Source: Avichristensenella sp031549905 (GTDB lineage: Bacteria > Bacillota > Clostridia > Christensenellales > Aristaeellaceae). From it: DNA of 26,790 bases. The translations under genes were made by a program, and so were the position numbers. The stretch's first letter is position 1; each line of letters starts with the position of its first letter. The stretch is from positions 1 to 26,790 of the forward strand of contig JAVBPC010000097.1 in NCBI GenBank assembly GCA_031549905.1. The letters run 5' to 3'. The notes beneath the pieces were generated by a model. That model was not told where the DNA came from and did not search any database. It saw only the letters and a program-made list of their open reading frames with translations. Positions 1 through 8,038 of the stretch are shown here, piece after piece.

Positions 1-2
1 GA

Positions 3-100
3 CCCCCTCGAGCACCCCGGGCTGGGCGATCCCTCGAAATTCATGGAATTTCGAGTAGGATCGCCGTATAAGTTATCGCACGCTGCGGCTGGGGGTTTTG
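3..100. repeat. Hairpin repeat family 2, copy 1
   Basis: This intergenic repeat has a second copy near 7923-8029. Its core is a 9-bp stem with an ATG loop (arms 34-42 and 46-54, TCGAAATTC/GAATTTCGA). An outer 8-bp stem encloses it (GGCGATCC at 25-32, GGATCGCC at 58-65), giving one long hairpin at 25-65. The flank CCTCGAGCACCCCGGG on the left and the GCTGGGGG-type tract on the right are shared with the other copy. The two copies differ at the end of the core stem (T-A here, C-G there), so pairing is kept. No gene is seen here. The function is unknown, and the element may extend left of the window. Confidence 0.7.
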
Positions 101-115
101 CACACAGTTCCAGCC

Positions 116-180
116 CGATGTAGGGATTCTTAAGGGCCTTAGGCCCGTAAGTGGGGTCCAGGGGCAACGCCCCTGGCGTT
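116..180. repeat. Multi-hairpin element family 1, half copy A
   Basis: This is a half-unit of the family described at 2951-3129, in reverse orientation. The first stem is CTTAAGGGCC (129-138) against GGCCCGTAAG (142-151), with one mismatch. The second is CCAGGGGC (158-165) against GCCCCTGG (169-176), with an AAC loop. It abuts family 2 copy 1 and lies about 30 bp before the ABC transporter ATPase gene. Confidence 0.75.
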
Positions 181-213
181 CTCCCCCCGTACTTTGAACC
201 CGGAGGGATGCCC

Positions 214-1275
214 ATGAGCAGTCACAAGGTTATTATTCAGGACGCTGTTAAGCGGTATGGGGATTTTACCGCGGTTGCGGGCATCAGCCTTACCATTGGC
301 GAGGGCGAGTTTTTCACGCTGCTGGGGCCTTCCGGCTGCGGGAAGACGACGCTGCTGCGCATGATCGCGGGGTTTAACACGATTGAAGGGGGCACCATCC
401 ACTTTGGGGATCAGCTGATCAACCGGGTGCCCGCGCACAAGCGGGATATCGGCATGGTGTTTCAAAATTACGCCATTTTTCCGCATTTGACGGTCAGGGA
501 CAATGTGGCGTACGGTTTGAAAGCGCAGAAGGTGGCGCGGGCGGAGATTGACCGCCGCGTCAAGGAAGCGCTGGAGCTGGTGCAGATTTGTCAGCTGGCA
601 AACCGGCGGCCGAATGAACTATCCGGCGGACAGCAGCAGCGCGTGGCGCTGGCCCGGGCGTTCGTGATTGAACCCAAAGTGCTGCTGATGGATGAACCGC
701 TTTCCAACCTGGACGCGAAGCTGCGCGTTCAGATGCGCACCGTGATCAAGAAACTGCAGCGCCGCCTGGGCATCACGACGATCTACGTCACGCATGACCA
801 GGAAGAGGCGCTTTCCATTTCCGACCGCATCGCCGTCATGAAGGACGGCCACATCATGCAGGTCGGCACGCCTTCCGAAATTTACATGAAGCCGCAGAAC
901 CCGTTCGTTGCGGGGTTCATCGGCATTTCCAACTTCATCGATTGCGAAATACAGGGTGAAAAGCTATCCGTAGGCGGCCAGGCGGCTGTGCCTGTGCGCC
1001 TGCGCGCGCCGTACACGGGCAAGGCGTCGCTGTCCGCAAGGCCGGAGCAGCTGTCCTTTGCGGAGACAGGGCTGCCGGGCACGATCGAGCTGTCCACGTT
1101 CCTGGGCGATTTCATTGAATACGAGGTCATGCTGGAAAACGGCCAGGTCATCCAGGTCAACGAATACACGAAGGATATTGCAGACATCAAGCCGGACGGC
1201 GCGAAGGTGCACATCCAGTTTGCGCCAGATAAAATCAGCCTGTACGGCGAAGGCGGGGAGGTGCTCAGCGTATGA
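214..1275 (+). CDS. ABC transporter ATP-binding protein (iron(III)/phosphonate/spermidine class)
   Basis: This 353-residue ATPase energises the permease encoded by the next gene. Visible motifs are Walker A GPSGCGKT (residues 38-45), a Q-loop VFQNYAIFPH, the signature LSGGQQQRVALARA, Walker B VLLMDEPLSNLDAK and the H-loop YVTHDQEEA. A C-terminal region of about 110 residues fits the TOBE substrate-regulatory domain of the PotA/FbpC/PhnT class. I chose ATG 214 over ATG 208 because GGAGGG at 202-207 touches the first and sits about 6 nt from the second. The stop overlaps the permease start (ATGA at 1272-1275), so translation is probably coupled. The substrate is not decided by sequence: the FbpB-like fused permease favours iron(III), but 2-aminoethylphosphonate or thiamine are alternatives. 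No periplasmic binding-protein gene is in the window; it may lie upstream. Confidence 0.9.
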   Translation: MSSHKVIIQDAVKRYGDFTAVAGISLTIGEGEFFTLLGPSGCGKTTLLRMIAGFNTIEGGTIHFGDQLINRVPAHKRDIGMVFQNYAIFPHLTVRDNVAYGLKAQKVARAEIDRRVKEALELVQICQLANRRPNELSGGQQQRVALARAFVIEPKVLLMDEPLSNLDAKLRVQMRTVIKKLQRRLGITTIYVTHDQEEALSISDRIAVMKDGHIMQVGTPSEIYMKPQNPFVAGFIGISNFIDCEIQGEKLSVGGQAAVPVRLRAPYTGKASLSARPEQLSFAETGLPGTIELSTFLGDFIEYEVMLENGQVIQVNEYTKDIADIKPDGAKVHIQFAPDKISLYGEGGEVLSV

Positions 1276-2942
1276 TGGGCCGAAGGCGTATTTCCTTGAC
1301 GCCGCCCCGGTTTGATTTCTGGTTCGCCGTCAAAGCCATCGTCATCCTTTCGATGATGCTGTTCATGGTCTACCCCTTTTCCACGCTGATCACGCGCAGC
1401 TTTTTTTCCAAGAAGGAAGAGGGCGTGACGCTGTACAACTACATCCGCTTTTTCACAAAGCCTTACTACTACAGCACGCTGAAGAACACCGCGTTTGTCA
1501 CCTTTTCGGCCACGCTGTGCTGCTCGCTGATCGGCGTGCCGCTGGCGTACCTGATGACGCGGTACAACATCTGGGGAAAAAAGTTCTTTTACATCGCGAT
1601 CATCATGGCGCTGATGTCCCCGCCGTTCATCGGCGCGTATTCGTGGATTCTGCTGTTCGGCCGCGCGGGGTTCGTGACCAAGCTGCTGGCCTCTATCGGC
1701 ATCACAACGCCCACCATTTACGGCAAAACGGGCATCATCCTGGTGTTTACGTTCCACCTGTACCCGTATGTGTACCTGTATACTTCCGGCGCGATGAGCA
1801 GCATTGACTCATCGCTGGAAGAAGCTGCCGAGAACCTTGGCTCATCGAAACTGCGCCGGCTGCTGACAGTGACGCTGCCGGTGGTGCTGCCGTCGATCCT
1901 GGCGGGCGCGGTGATGGTGTTCATGACGTCGCTTGCCGACTTTGGCACGCCGATGCTGATCGGCGAGGGGTACACGGTGCTGCCGGTGCTGGTCTACAAT
2001 GAGTATATGAGCGAGGTCGGCGGCAACGCCAACATGGCAAGCGCGCTTTCGGTGATCATTGTGGCGTGCTCGCTGACGGTGTTGCTGGTGCAGAAGTTTT
2101 TCATTTCAAGGCGCAACTATGTGATGACCTCCATGCGCCCGCCGCAGGTCGTGGAGCTGCACGGCTGGAAGCGGCTGCTTGCCACGCTGCCGGTGGCCAT
2201 TGTGGCGCTGATCGGCCTGCTGCCGCAGATCACGGTGGTGGTGATGTCGTTCATCAAGACCGATTTCACGGGGTTTGTCGGCGGGTTCACGCTTGCCAAC
2301 TACCAAACCATCGCAAGCCGGCTGGGCCGCAACATCACCAACACCTATTGGTTTTCGCTGGTCGCCATCGTGTTCATCGTGATATTCGGCATGCTGATTT
2401 CGTACGTTATCGTCAGGAAAAAGGGCAAGGTGGCCAGTCTGATGGACCTGCTGGTGATGTTTCCGTACGTCATTCCAGGTTCCGTGCTGGGCATCTGCCT
2501 GATCGTGGCGTTTAACCGAAAGCCGCTGATCCTGACCGGCACGGCGGCGATCATGATCATTTCGTACATTGTGCGGAAGCTCCCCTACACCGTGCGCTCA
2601 GGCAGCGCGTTCCTGTACCAGACCGACCCCAGCATCGAAGAGGCGTCCATCAACCTGGGCGTGTCGCCGATGAAAACCTTTTTCACCGTGATGGCGCGGC
2701 TGATGCTGCCGGGCATCCTGTCCGGCGCGATTTTAAGTTGGATCACCTGCATCAACGAGCTGAGTTCTTCGATTATGCTGTACGGTGGGAAGACATCGAC
2801 GATTGCGGTTGCGATCTACCAGGAGGTCATGCGCATGAGCGACGGCACGGCCGCCGCGCTGGCATCGGTGCTGACGGTATCGACGGTGCTATCGCTGCTG
2901 ATTTTCTTGCGGGTGAGCAGGGGGAAGGTATCGATTGTGTGA
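1272..2942 (+). CDS. ABC transporter permease, fused two-domain type (FbpB-like)
   Basis: This 556-residue membrane protein carries two permease domains in one chain. Each half has about six hydrophobic segments and its own EAA loop, which contacts the ATPase: EEAAENLGSSKLRRLLTVTL in the first half and EEASINLGVSPMKTFFTVMA in the second. This duplicated arrangement is typical of FbpB iron(III) and ThiP thiamine permeases. The start at 1272 overlaps the ATPase stop; ATG 1275 immediately follows and could be used instead. The stop is followed within 10 bp by a multi-hairpin element. Family assignment is firm; the substrate is inferred only. Confidence 0.9.
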   Translation: MMGRRRISLTPPRFDFWFAVKAIVILSMMLFMVYPFSTLITRSFFSKKEEGVTLYNYIRFFTKPYYYSTLKNTAFVTFSATLCCSLIGVPLAYLMTRYNIWGKKFFYIAIIMALMSPPFIGAYSWILLFGRAGFVTKLLASIGITTPTIYGKTGIILVFTFHLYPYVYLYTSGAMSSIDSSLEEAAENLGSSKLRRLLTVTLPVVLPSILAGAVMVFMTSLADFGTPMLIGEGYTVLPVLVYNEYMSEVGGNANMASALSVIIVACSLTVLLVQKFFISRRNYVMTSMRPPQVVELHGWKRLLATLPVAIVALIGLLPQITVVVMSFIKTDFTGFVGGFTLANYQTIASRLGRNITNTYWFSLVAIVFIVIFGMLISYVIVRKKGKVASLMDLLVMFPYVIPGSVLGICLIVAFNRKPLILTGTAAIMIISYIVRKLPYTVRSGSAFLYQTDPSIEEASINLGVSPMKTFFTVMARLMLPGILSGAILSWITCINELSSSIMLYGGKTSTIAVAIYQEVMRMSDGTAAALASVLTVSTVLSLLIFLRVSRGKVSIV

Positions 2943-2950
2943 GGAACGGG

Positions 2951-3129
2951 GATACGCCAAGGGGCTTTGCCCCTTGGAACCCCACTTAAGGGCCTAAGGC
3001 CCTTAAGAATCCCTACATAGGGGATTCTCATTTTTATTTTACCCCCTTCCCGCCGTGAGGCGAAAATGAAGGGGTTCTTAGGGGATCTAATCCCCTAAGC
3101 AGGGTCTGGGACGGAGTCCCAGCGTTCCC
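2951..3129. repeat. Multi-hairpin element family 1, complete copy B
   Basis: This is the clearest complete copy. The left half has stem 1 CCAAGGGGC/GCCCCTTGG (2957-2965, 2969-2977, loop TTT), then stem 2 CTTAAGGGCC/GGCCCTTAAG (2985-2994, 2998-3007, loop TAA). The middle has an AT-rich stretch, then CGCC-GTGA-GGCG (3051-3062), a 4-bp stem with a GNRA-type loop. The right half is an inverted, diverged version of the left: stem 2' CTTAGGGGAT/ATCCCCTAAG (3077-3086, 3090-3099) and stem 1' CTGGGAC/GTCCCAG (3106-3112, 3116-3122). Its last bases are partly duplicated (CAGCGTTCCC, then CAGCGTCCCC). It lies between the permease and eutH. Confidence 0.85.
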
Positions 3130-3174
3130 AGTCCCAGCGTCCCCCCCACTACTACTAAAGGAGAGCCCTCTCAC

Positions 3175-4395
3175 ATGTTTCAAGAACTGCTCGACAGCCT
3201 TGGCAATTTTTCAGCCCTGACCGAATCCGTGTCCTCATACTTCCAAAACTTTTCCATCAGTTCCCTGGTGATGACGATCATTGCCGTGTTTTCCGTCGTT
3301 GGGCTGATCGACAAGGTGCGGGGCAACAAGCGCGGGTACGGTGAAAAGTTTGACGATGGGTTTAACGCGATGGGACCGCTGGCGCTGGCCGTGGTAGGCA
3401 TTGTGGCGCTGTCGCCGGTGCTGCAGCAGGTGCTGGGGCCGATCATCACGCCGGTGTACGGGTGGCTGGGGGCGAATCCGGCGATGTTCCCGGCGTCGTT
3501 CTTTGCGCTGGATATGGGCGGGTACGCGCTGGCCACGCAGCTGGCGGGCGATAATGTTGCCGTGGGGCAGTACGCGGGGCTGATTGTGGCATCGATGATG
3601 GGCATCACCGTATGCTTTACGATCCCGTTTGCGCTGACGATGCTGAAAAAACAGGATCATCCGCTGCTGGCGATGGGCATATTGGTAGGGTTGATTACTT
3701 TGCCGATCGGCTGCCTGATCGGCGGGCTGCTGATGAACACGACCTCCACGCCGCTTGGGCTTGGGGAGCTGCTATCCAACACGCTGCCGGTGATCATATT
3801 GGCGGGGCTGGTGGTGATCGGGCTGCTGATCAGCCAAAAGGCGATGCTGAAGGGGTTTTCCGTGTTTGGCAAGGGGATGACTTTCATCATCAACGTCAGC
3901 CCTGTCATCGCCATTTTCCAGTACCTGACGGGCCTTCGCCTGCCGCTGTTCAACCTGATGGTGGAACACGACGCGGTGCTGGGCGGCGTGCCGCTTGAGA
4001 TCGGCCTGCTGCTGGTGGGGCTGATCGCCATTGTGCTGACGGGCGCCTTCCCGATGATCCATTTCCTGAACAAGCATCTTGGACGGCACATGCAGAAGCT
4101 GGGCGATAAGATCGGCATCAACAGCGAGGCCTCGACGGGGCTTTTGACGCAGCTGGCGTCGAGCATCCCCGTGTGGGGCGTGATCGATACGATGAATGAC
4201 CGCGGCAAGCTGATCAACATCGCGTTTGCGGTGTCCGGGTCGTTCGTGTTCGGGGATGTGCTGGCGTTCGTCGGCGGCGCGAACCCCGAGATGGTGTTTC
4301 CCGTAATCGCGGCAAAGCTTACCGCCGGGGTGCTGGCGGTGCTTGTGATCGCGTTGCTGCTAAAATCTGGTCGTGTCAAAATCGAAAATAAGTGA
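3175..4395 (+). CDS. eutH: EutH-family ethanolamine permease-like membrane protein
   Basis: This 406-residue, strongly hydrophobic protein has about ten to eleven membrane segments. It matches the EutH family across its length, with conserved stretches such as FNAMGPLALAVVGIVALSPV, GPIITPVYGWLGANP, FALDMGGYALATQLAG and LPIGCLIGGLL. The length equals that of typical EutH (about 400). EutH is known to bring ethanolamine into cells at low concentration. The start at 3175 follows AAAGGAGAG at a normal distance. No ethanolamine ammonia-lyase, microcompartment or regulator gene is nearby. The gene is instead paired with asnA 9 bp downstream, so a different or broader amine substrate is possible. 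The family is secure; ethanolamine as the substrate is inferred. Confidence 0.88.
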   Translation: MFQELLDSLGNFSALTESVSSYFQNFSISSLVMTIIAVFSVVGLIDKVRGNKRGYGEKFDDGFNAMGPLALAVVGIVALSPVLQQVLGPIITPVYGWLGANPAMFPASFFALDMGGYALATQLAGDNVAVGQYAGLIVASMMGITVCFTIPFALTMLKKQDHPLLAMGILVGLITLPIGCLIGGLLMNTTSTPLGLGELLSNTLPVIILAGLVVIGLLISQKAMLKGFSVFGKGMTFIINVSPVIAIFQYLTGLRLPLFNLMVEHDAVLGGVPLEIGLLLVGLIAIVLTGAFPMIHFLNKHLGRHMQKLGDKIGINSEASTGLLTQLASSIPVWGVIDTMNDRGKLINIAFAVSGSFVFGDVLAFVGGANPEMVFPVIAAKLTAGVLAVLVIALLLKSGRVKIENK

Positions 4396-4404
4396 GGTGC
4401 GCGG

Positions 4405-5409
4405 ATGAACATTGTTCCTGCAGGGTATGCCCCGATCCTAACCATTGGGGAGACGCAAACGGCCATCAAACGGCTAAAGGACGGCTTTGAAAGCAGCCTG
4501 GCGGAGATGCTGCGCCTGACGCGCGTATCCGCGCCGCTGTTCGTTACGCCGGAATCGGGCCTGAACGACATGCTCAACGGCGTGGAGCGGCCCGTATCCT
4601 TTGACCTGGGCGAATCGCCGGATACCACGGCGCAGATCGTGCAGTCGCTGGCCAAGTGGAAGCGGCAGGCGCTGAAGCGCTACGGGTTTGCGCCGCAAAC
4701 CGGGCTGTACACCGACATGAACGCCATCCGCCGCGATGAGATCGCAGACAATCTACATTCGTATTATGTGGACCAGTGGGATTGGGAACTGATCATCGAT
4801 GAAAACGAGCGCACGCTGGAAAAGCTGCGCGAGATCGTGGATCGCATTTACGCGGTGTTCCTGCGCACGGAATATGACGTGTGCATGTTCGAGCAAAAGC
4901 TGACCCCCACGCTGCCGCGCCACATCACGTTCCTGACCAGCCAGCAGCTGGAAGATGAATGGCCCACGCTTTCCAGCAAGCAGCGCGAGCGCGCCGCCTG
5001 CATGAAGCACGGCGCGGTGTTTGTGGCGCAGATCGGCGGGGCGCTGCGCTCCGGAAATCCGCACGACGGCCGCGCGCCCGACTATGACGACTGGGCGCTG
5101 AACGGCGATATTCTGTTCCACTACCCGCTGCTGGATCTGGCGATGGAAGTTTCCTCCATGGGCATCCGCGTGAACCCGGAATCCATGCGGCGGCAGCTTT
5201 CCGTGCGCGGCGTGCCCCACTGGGGCGAGCAGCCGTTCCACGCATCCCTGCTGCGCGGCGAGCTGCCGCAGACGATCGGCGGGGGCATCGGGCAGTCGCG
5301 GCTGTGCATGTTCTTCTTGAAGAAGGCGCACATCGGGGAAGTGCAGGCGTCGCTGTGGCCGGCGGAGACGAGGGAGGTTTTCGGCGCGGCGGGGGTGCCG
5401 TTGCTGTAA
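4405..5409 (+). CDS. asnA: Aspartate--ammonia ligase (asparagine synthetase A)
   Basis: This 334-residue enzyme makes asparagine from aspartate, free ammonia and ATP in the cytoplasm. It is of the AsnA type, related to class II aminoacyl-tRNA synthetases, and close to the usual 330 residues. Recognisable stretches are the N-terminal AIKRLKDGFESSLAE, VSFDLGE, the central GLYTDMNAIRRDE, YYVDQWDWE and the C-terminal GGGIGQSRLCMFFL of the class II ATP fold. The start follows GAGGTG, which overlaps the eutH stop; the 9-bp gap implies one transcript. AsnA uses ammonia rather than glutamine, so pairing with an amine permease may link import of a nitrogen source to ammonia assimilation; that link is inference. 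A multi-hairpin element begins about 20 bp after the stop. Confidence 0.95.
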   Translation: MNIVPAGYAPILTIGETQTAIKRLKDGFESSLAEMLRLTRVSAPLFVTPESGLNDMLNGVERPVSFDLGESPDTTAQIVQSLAKWKRQALKRYGFAPQTGLYTDMNAIRRDEIADNLHSYYVDQWDWELIIDENERTLEKLREIVDRIYAVFLRTEYDVCMFEQKLTPTLPRHITFLTSQQLEDEWPTLSSKQRERAACMKHGAVFVAQIGGALRSGNPHDGRAPDYDDWALNGDILFHYPLLDLAMEVSSMGIRVNPESMRRQLSVRGVPHWGEQPFHASLLRGELPQTIGGGIGQSRLCMFFLKKAHIGEVQASLWPAETREVFGAAGVPLL

Positions 5410-5429
5410 CGAGGGAATGAGGCGGGCGT

Positions 5430-5596
5430 ACGCCAGGGGCGCTGCCCCTGGACCCCGCTTAAGAGCCTAAGGCCCTTAAGAATCCCTGCATAGGGATGGG
5501 ATATACATTAAACCCCCTGCCCGCCGTGAAGCGGAAATGCAGGGGGCTTTGGGGTCTAAAGGCCCCTAGCAGAGCCTGGGATAGAGGCCCAGCGTT
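5430..5596. repeat. Multi-hairpin element family 1, complete copy C
   Basis: Left half: stem 1 CCAGGGGC/GCCCCTGG (5433-5440, 5444-5451, loop GCT) and stem 2 CTTAAGAGCC/GGCCCTTAAG (5458-5467, 5471-5480), with one mismatch. The middle hairpin has shifted to CCGC/GCGG around CGTGAA (within 5519-5534). The right half is degraded, keeping only CTGGG/CCCAG. It fills most of the asnA-yebC gap. Confidence 0.8.
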
Positions 5597-5611
5597 CACC
5601 CGTCTCCCCGA

Positions 5612-5674
5612 TTGACGAAACACCCATATTTGTGATACGATAACAAGAAGATATGCACGGCCGCGCCGCCGTGC
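5612..5674 (+). promoter_or_regulatory. Candidate yebC promoter and leader hairpin
   Basis: TTGACG at 5612-5617 and TACGAT at 5636-5641 are separated by 18 bp, a plausible housekeeping promoter (5/6 and 4/6 matches to consensus). Just after the expected start of transcription, GCACGGC (5655-5661) and GCCGTGC (5668-5674) form a 7-bp hairpin a few bases before the AAGGAGG ribosome site. The hairpin might affect translation; that is inference. Confidence 0.5.
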
Positions 5675-5692
5675 CTTTCAAGGAGGTATTCC

Positions 5693-6442
5693 ATGTCCGG
5701 GCATTCCAAGTGGGCAAACATCAAGCATAAAAAGGGCAAGGCCGACGCCGTGCGCGGCAAGGTTTTCACCAAGATTGGCCGTGAAATCGCCATCGCAGTG
5801 AAGGAGGGCGGCTCCGACCCCAGCACAAACGGCAAGCTGAAAGATGTGGTGGCGAAAGCCAAGGCGAACAACATGCCCAACGACAACATCGCCAGGTCCA
5901 TCAAAAAGGCCGCGGGCGAGCTGGGCAGCATCAACTATGAAGAGATTCAGTATGAAGGGTACGCCGCGGGCGGCCTGGCGGTGATTGTGGAGTGCCTGAC
6001 GGACAACCGCAACCGCACCGCTTCCGATATCCGGCATTACTTCGATAAGTTTGGCGGGAACCTGGGGGCCACCGGCGCCGTCGGATGGATGTTCGACCGC
6101 AGGGGCCTGATTGTTGTGGACCGAAAGCCCGGCATGGATGAGGACGACATGATGATGATGGCGCTGGAAGCCGGCGCCAGCGATGTGAACGCGCTGGATG
6201 ACGCGTTTGAGGTGTTCACCGAGGTGGTGGATTTCTCTTCCGTGCGCGATGCGCTGGAAGCGAATGGCTGCACGTTCCTATCCGCCGAGCTGACCCGCGT
6301 GCCGCAGAACATGACCACCATCACCGACACGGAAGTGCTGGAAAAGGTGTACAAGCTGCTGGACGCGCTGGATGACATGGATGATGTGCAGAATGTTTAT
6401 CATAATGGCGACCTGCCTGAGGAAGAGGAAGAGGACGAGTAA
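5693..6442 (+). CDS. yebC: YebC/PmpR (TACO1) family protein
   Basis: This 249-residue cytoplasmic protein belongs to the widely conserved YebC family. Members are described as DNA-binding regulators and, more recently, as factors that help ribosomes through difficult peptide stretches. The N-terminal signature SGHSKWANIKHKKGKADA is essentially canonical. It is followed by KVFTKIGREIAIAVKEGG, the PNDNIARSIKKA region, YEGYAAGGLAVIVECLTDN and GNLGATGAVGWMFD. The C-terminus is a short acidic tail. The start at 5693 has AAGGAGG at 5680-5686. The gene has its own candidate promoter and stands apart from asnA. Confidence 0.96.
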   Translation: MSGHSKWANIKHKKGKADAVRGKVFTKIGREIAIAVKEGGSDPSTNGKLKDVVAKAKANNMPNDNIARSIKKAAGELGSINYEEIQYEGYAAGGLAVIVECLTDNRNRTASDIRHYFDKFGGNLGATGAVGWMFDRRGLIVVDRKPGMDEDDMMMMALEAGASDVNALDDAFEVFTEVVDFSSVRDALEANGCTFLSAELTRVPQNMTTITDTEVLEKVYKLLDALDDMDDVQNVYHNGDLPEEEEEDE

Positions 6443-6533
6443 CGTCTTATATAGAGATAAATCCCATCAAGGCAAATAATGCTTCATGTTATGAGGGGGC
6501 CGCCTCGGCGGCACAATGAGGAGGAGAACCGCA

Positions 6534-7781
6534 ATGCTTAAAAAGACCTGTATCCTGATCCTGGCGCTGACGCTGTTGCTCTCATCCGCCGCCATCGCGG
6601 AGGTCACCAACCTTGATATGCAGATGTACGGCGGCGTGCTGGTATCAAACAGCAACGCATCCTTTTTCTTCGCGCCGATGGAAACCGGCGTAACCCGCCA
6701 TTGGGGCCTGTATTCCACTGCCGCGCTGGATGTTCCGCTGGTGGAAATCACAGAGGGCATCCCCGCCCGGCTTGTGCACGCGGACAGCGAAAACGTATAC
6801 TTTTTCGGGTATGATGACCCCCAGAAGCGCGAAACGATGACGCTGTATTCCGTGAACATCTCAACCGGCGCGAATGAGGCCCTTCTGACCGATGTTGCGC
6901 ACGCGTACACCGGCGAAAGCGCCGATACTTTCCTGTATGTCACCGCATCTGACAAGTACACGCTGCATTCCTACAGCATCAAGAATAAGAAGGCCACGAA
7001 GATCAAGGACATGTCCGCCAGCGACAAGTCGATGTATGACGCCATGGAATACAAGGGCAACATATACTTCATCACGCTGGATAAGAACAACAAGGAAAAT
7101 GCGTACCAGTACCATGCCTCCAACGGCAAGGCCACCAACATTGATGCGCCCAATCCCTCCGCCACCACCAGCATGCTGTACGAGGGGTACCGCGTATACA
7201 GCACCGAATCCAACGGCACGAACGTATATTCGGTTAAAATTGCCAACAAGAAGGGCACGGCGATTGGCAGCAAGTACAACATCAGCCTTTCCAGCCCCCG
7301 CTTTGGCGAGGCGATGTACACCTACGATACCGAGAACCACAAGCTGGTATGCTGCCCGCTGGATGGCTCCGCCGAAAAGACGCTGGACCTGGAAGGCGAC
7401 ACGGTCACACGCTTTATCCTGGGCGGCACCAAGGATGAGCTGCTTCTGATGAACAACGGCGCCATCTATGCCATCGCGCCCAACCTTTCCAGCCAGAATA
7501 AGATTCTTGATTTCAGCGCCTCCACCGGCGGACAGATATTCAGCCATGTGGTGCCCGCCGGCACCGACAAGATTGCCGTATTCGGATACGGCGCGGAGAC
7601 ATTCACCCACACCAAGAACATGCTGCCGACCGGCGTGTACATTCTGGACCGTGCCACCGGCGAGATTCTGTTCGGTTTCCCGGATGCGGCCACCGAAGCG
7701 CCCACGGCCGGCGATACCTCGCTGAGCATTGGCGACGTGCCCATGGATATCGAGGATGATGGGGAGACGCATTTCTTCTAA
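6534..7781 (+). CDS. Secreted protein of unknown function, possible beta-propeller
   Basis: This 415-residue protein starts with a clear signal peptide: MLKK, a leucine-rich hydrophobic core, then AIA before EVTN, a likely signal peptidase I site near residue 21. There is no lipobox cysteine, so it is probably released or wall-associated. The mature part is rich in beta strands, aromatic residues and repeated patterns such as YSVN, YTYDTENHKLVCCPLDGSAE and MYEG. These resemble the DUF5050-like propeller proteins that read out values in a loop, but I cannot name a function. ATG 6534 is preferred over 6516 because GAGGAGG (6519-6525) lies 8 nt before it. A small GC hairpin (6499-6512) precedes the ribosome site. 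A string of hairpins and a terminator follow the gene. Confidence 0.8.
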   Translation: MLKKTCILILALTLLLSSAAIAEVTNLDMQMYGGVLVSNSNASFFFAPMETGVTRHWGLYSTAALDVPLVEITEGIPARLVHADSENVYFFGYDDPQKRETMTLYSVNISTGANEALLTDVAHAYTGESADTFLYVTASDKYTLHSYSIKNKKATKIKDMSASDKSMYDAMEYKGNIYFITLDKNNKENAYQYHASNGKATNIDAPNPSATTSMLYEGYRVYSTESNGTNVYSVKIANKKGTAIGSKYNISLSSPRFGEAMYTYDTENHKLVCCPLDGSAEKTLDLEGDTVTRFILGGTKDELLLMNNGAIYAIAPNLSSQNKILDFSASTGGQIFSHVVPAGTDKIAVFGYGAETFTHTKNMLPTGVYILDRATGEILFGFPDAATEAPTAGDTSLSIGDVPMDIEDDGETHFF

Positions 7782-7794
7782 TGCGCGAGGCTAT

Positions 7795-7926
7795 ACAAGG
7801 GGGACACGTCCCCCTTGTAAGAACCCCCTCACGCCCTTCCGGGCGTGAAAGGAATGTTTTCCTACGGAAAACTCCCCGCCCGACCGGCAAAGCCGGTCAA
7901 TACGATTGAAGTCGAAGGGCTTTGGC
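7795..7926. repeat. String of four consecutive hairpins
   Basis: Perfect short-loop stems follow one another: ACAAGGGGGA/TCCCCCTTGT (7795-7818), TCACGCCC/GGGCGTGA with a TTCC loop (7829-7848), GTTTTCC/GGAAAAC with a TAC loop (7856-7872), and GACCGGC/GCCGGTC with an AAA loop (7882-7898). No coding sequence is recognisable. The style matches the multi-hairpin elements elsewhere, and it runs directly into repeat family 2 copy 2. The first stem may act as a transcription end for the secreted-protein gene, but no T-run follows it. Confidence 0.75.
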
Positions 7927-8029
7927 CCCTCGAGCACCCCGGGGAGGGCGTCTGCCGAAATTCATGGAATTTCGGTTTGACCGCCGAAGTAAAAAACCTT
8001 CGCTCACGCTGGGTTGGGGTTTTTGATGG
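7923..8029. repeat. Hairpin repeat family 2, copy 2
   Basis: This shares CCTCGAGCACCCCGGG, the CGAAATTC-ATG-GAATTTCG core and the following CACGCTG...GGGGTTTT tract with the copy at the window start. The core stem is CCGAAATTC/GAATTTCGG (7955-7963, 7967-7975). The outer stem is weaker than in copy 1 (GGCG/CGCC). Confidence 0.7.
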
Positions 8030-8038
8030 GTACGTGCT

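Noticed and set aside
3100..3145. Short tandem duplication at the end of copy B as a separate element
   Set aside because: CAGCGTTCCC/CAGCGTCCCC is a local slippage-type duplication of the element end and needs no separate explanation.
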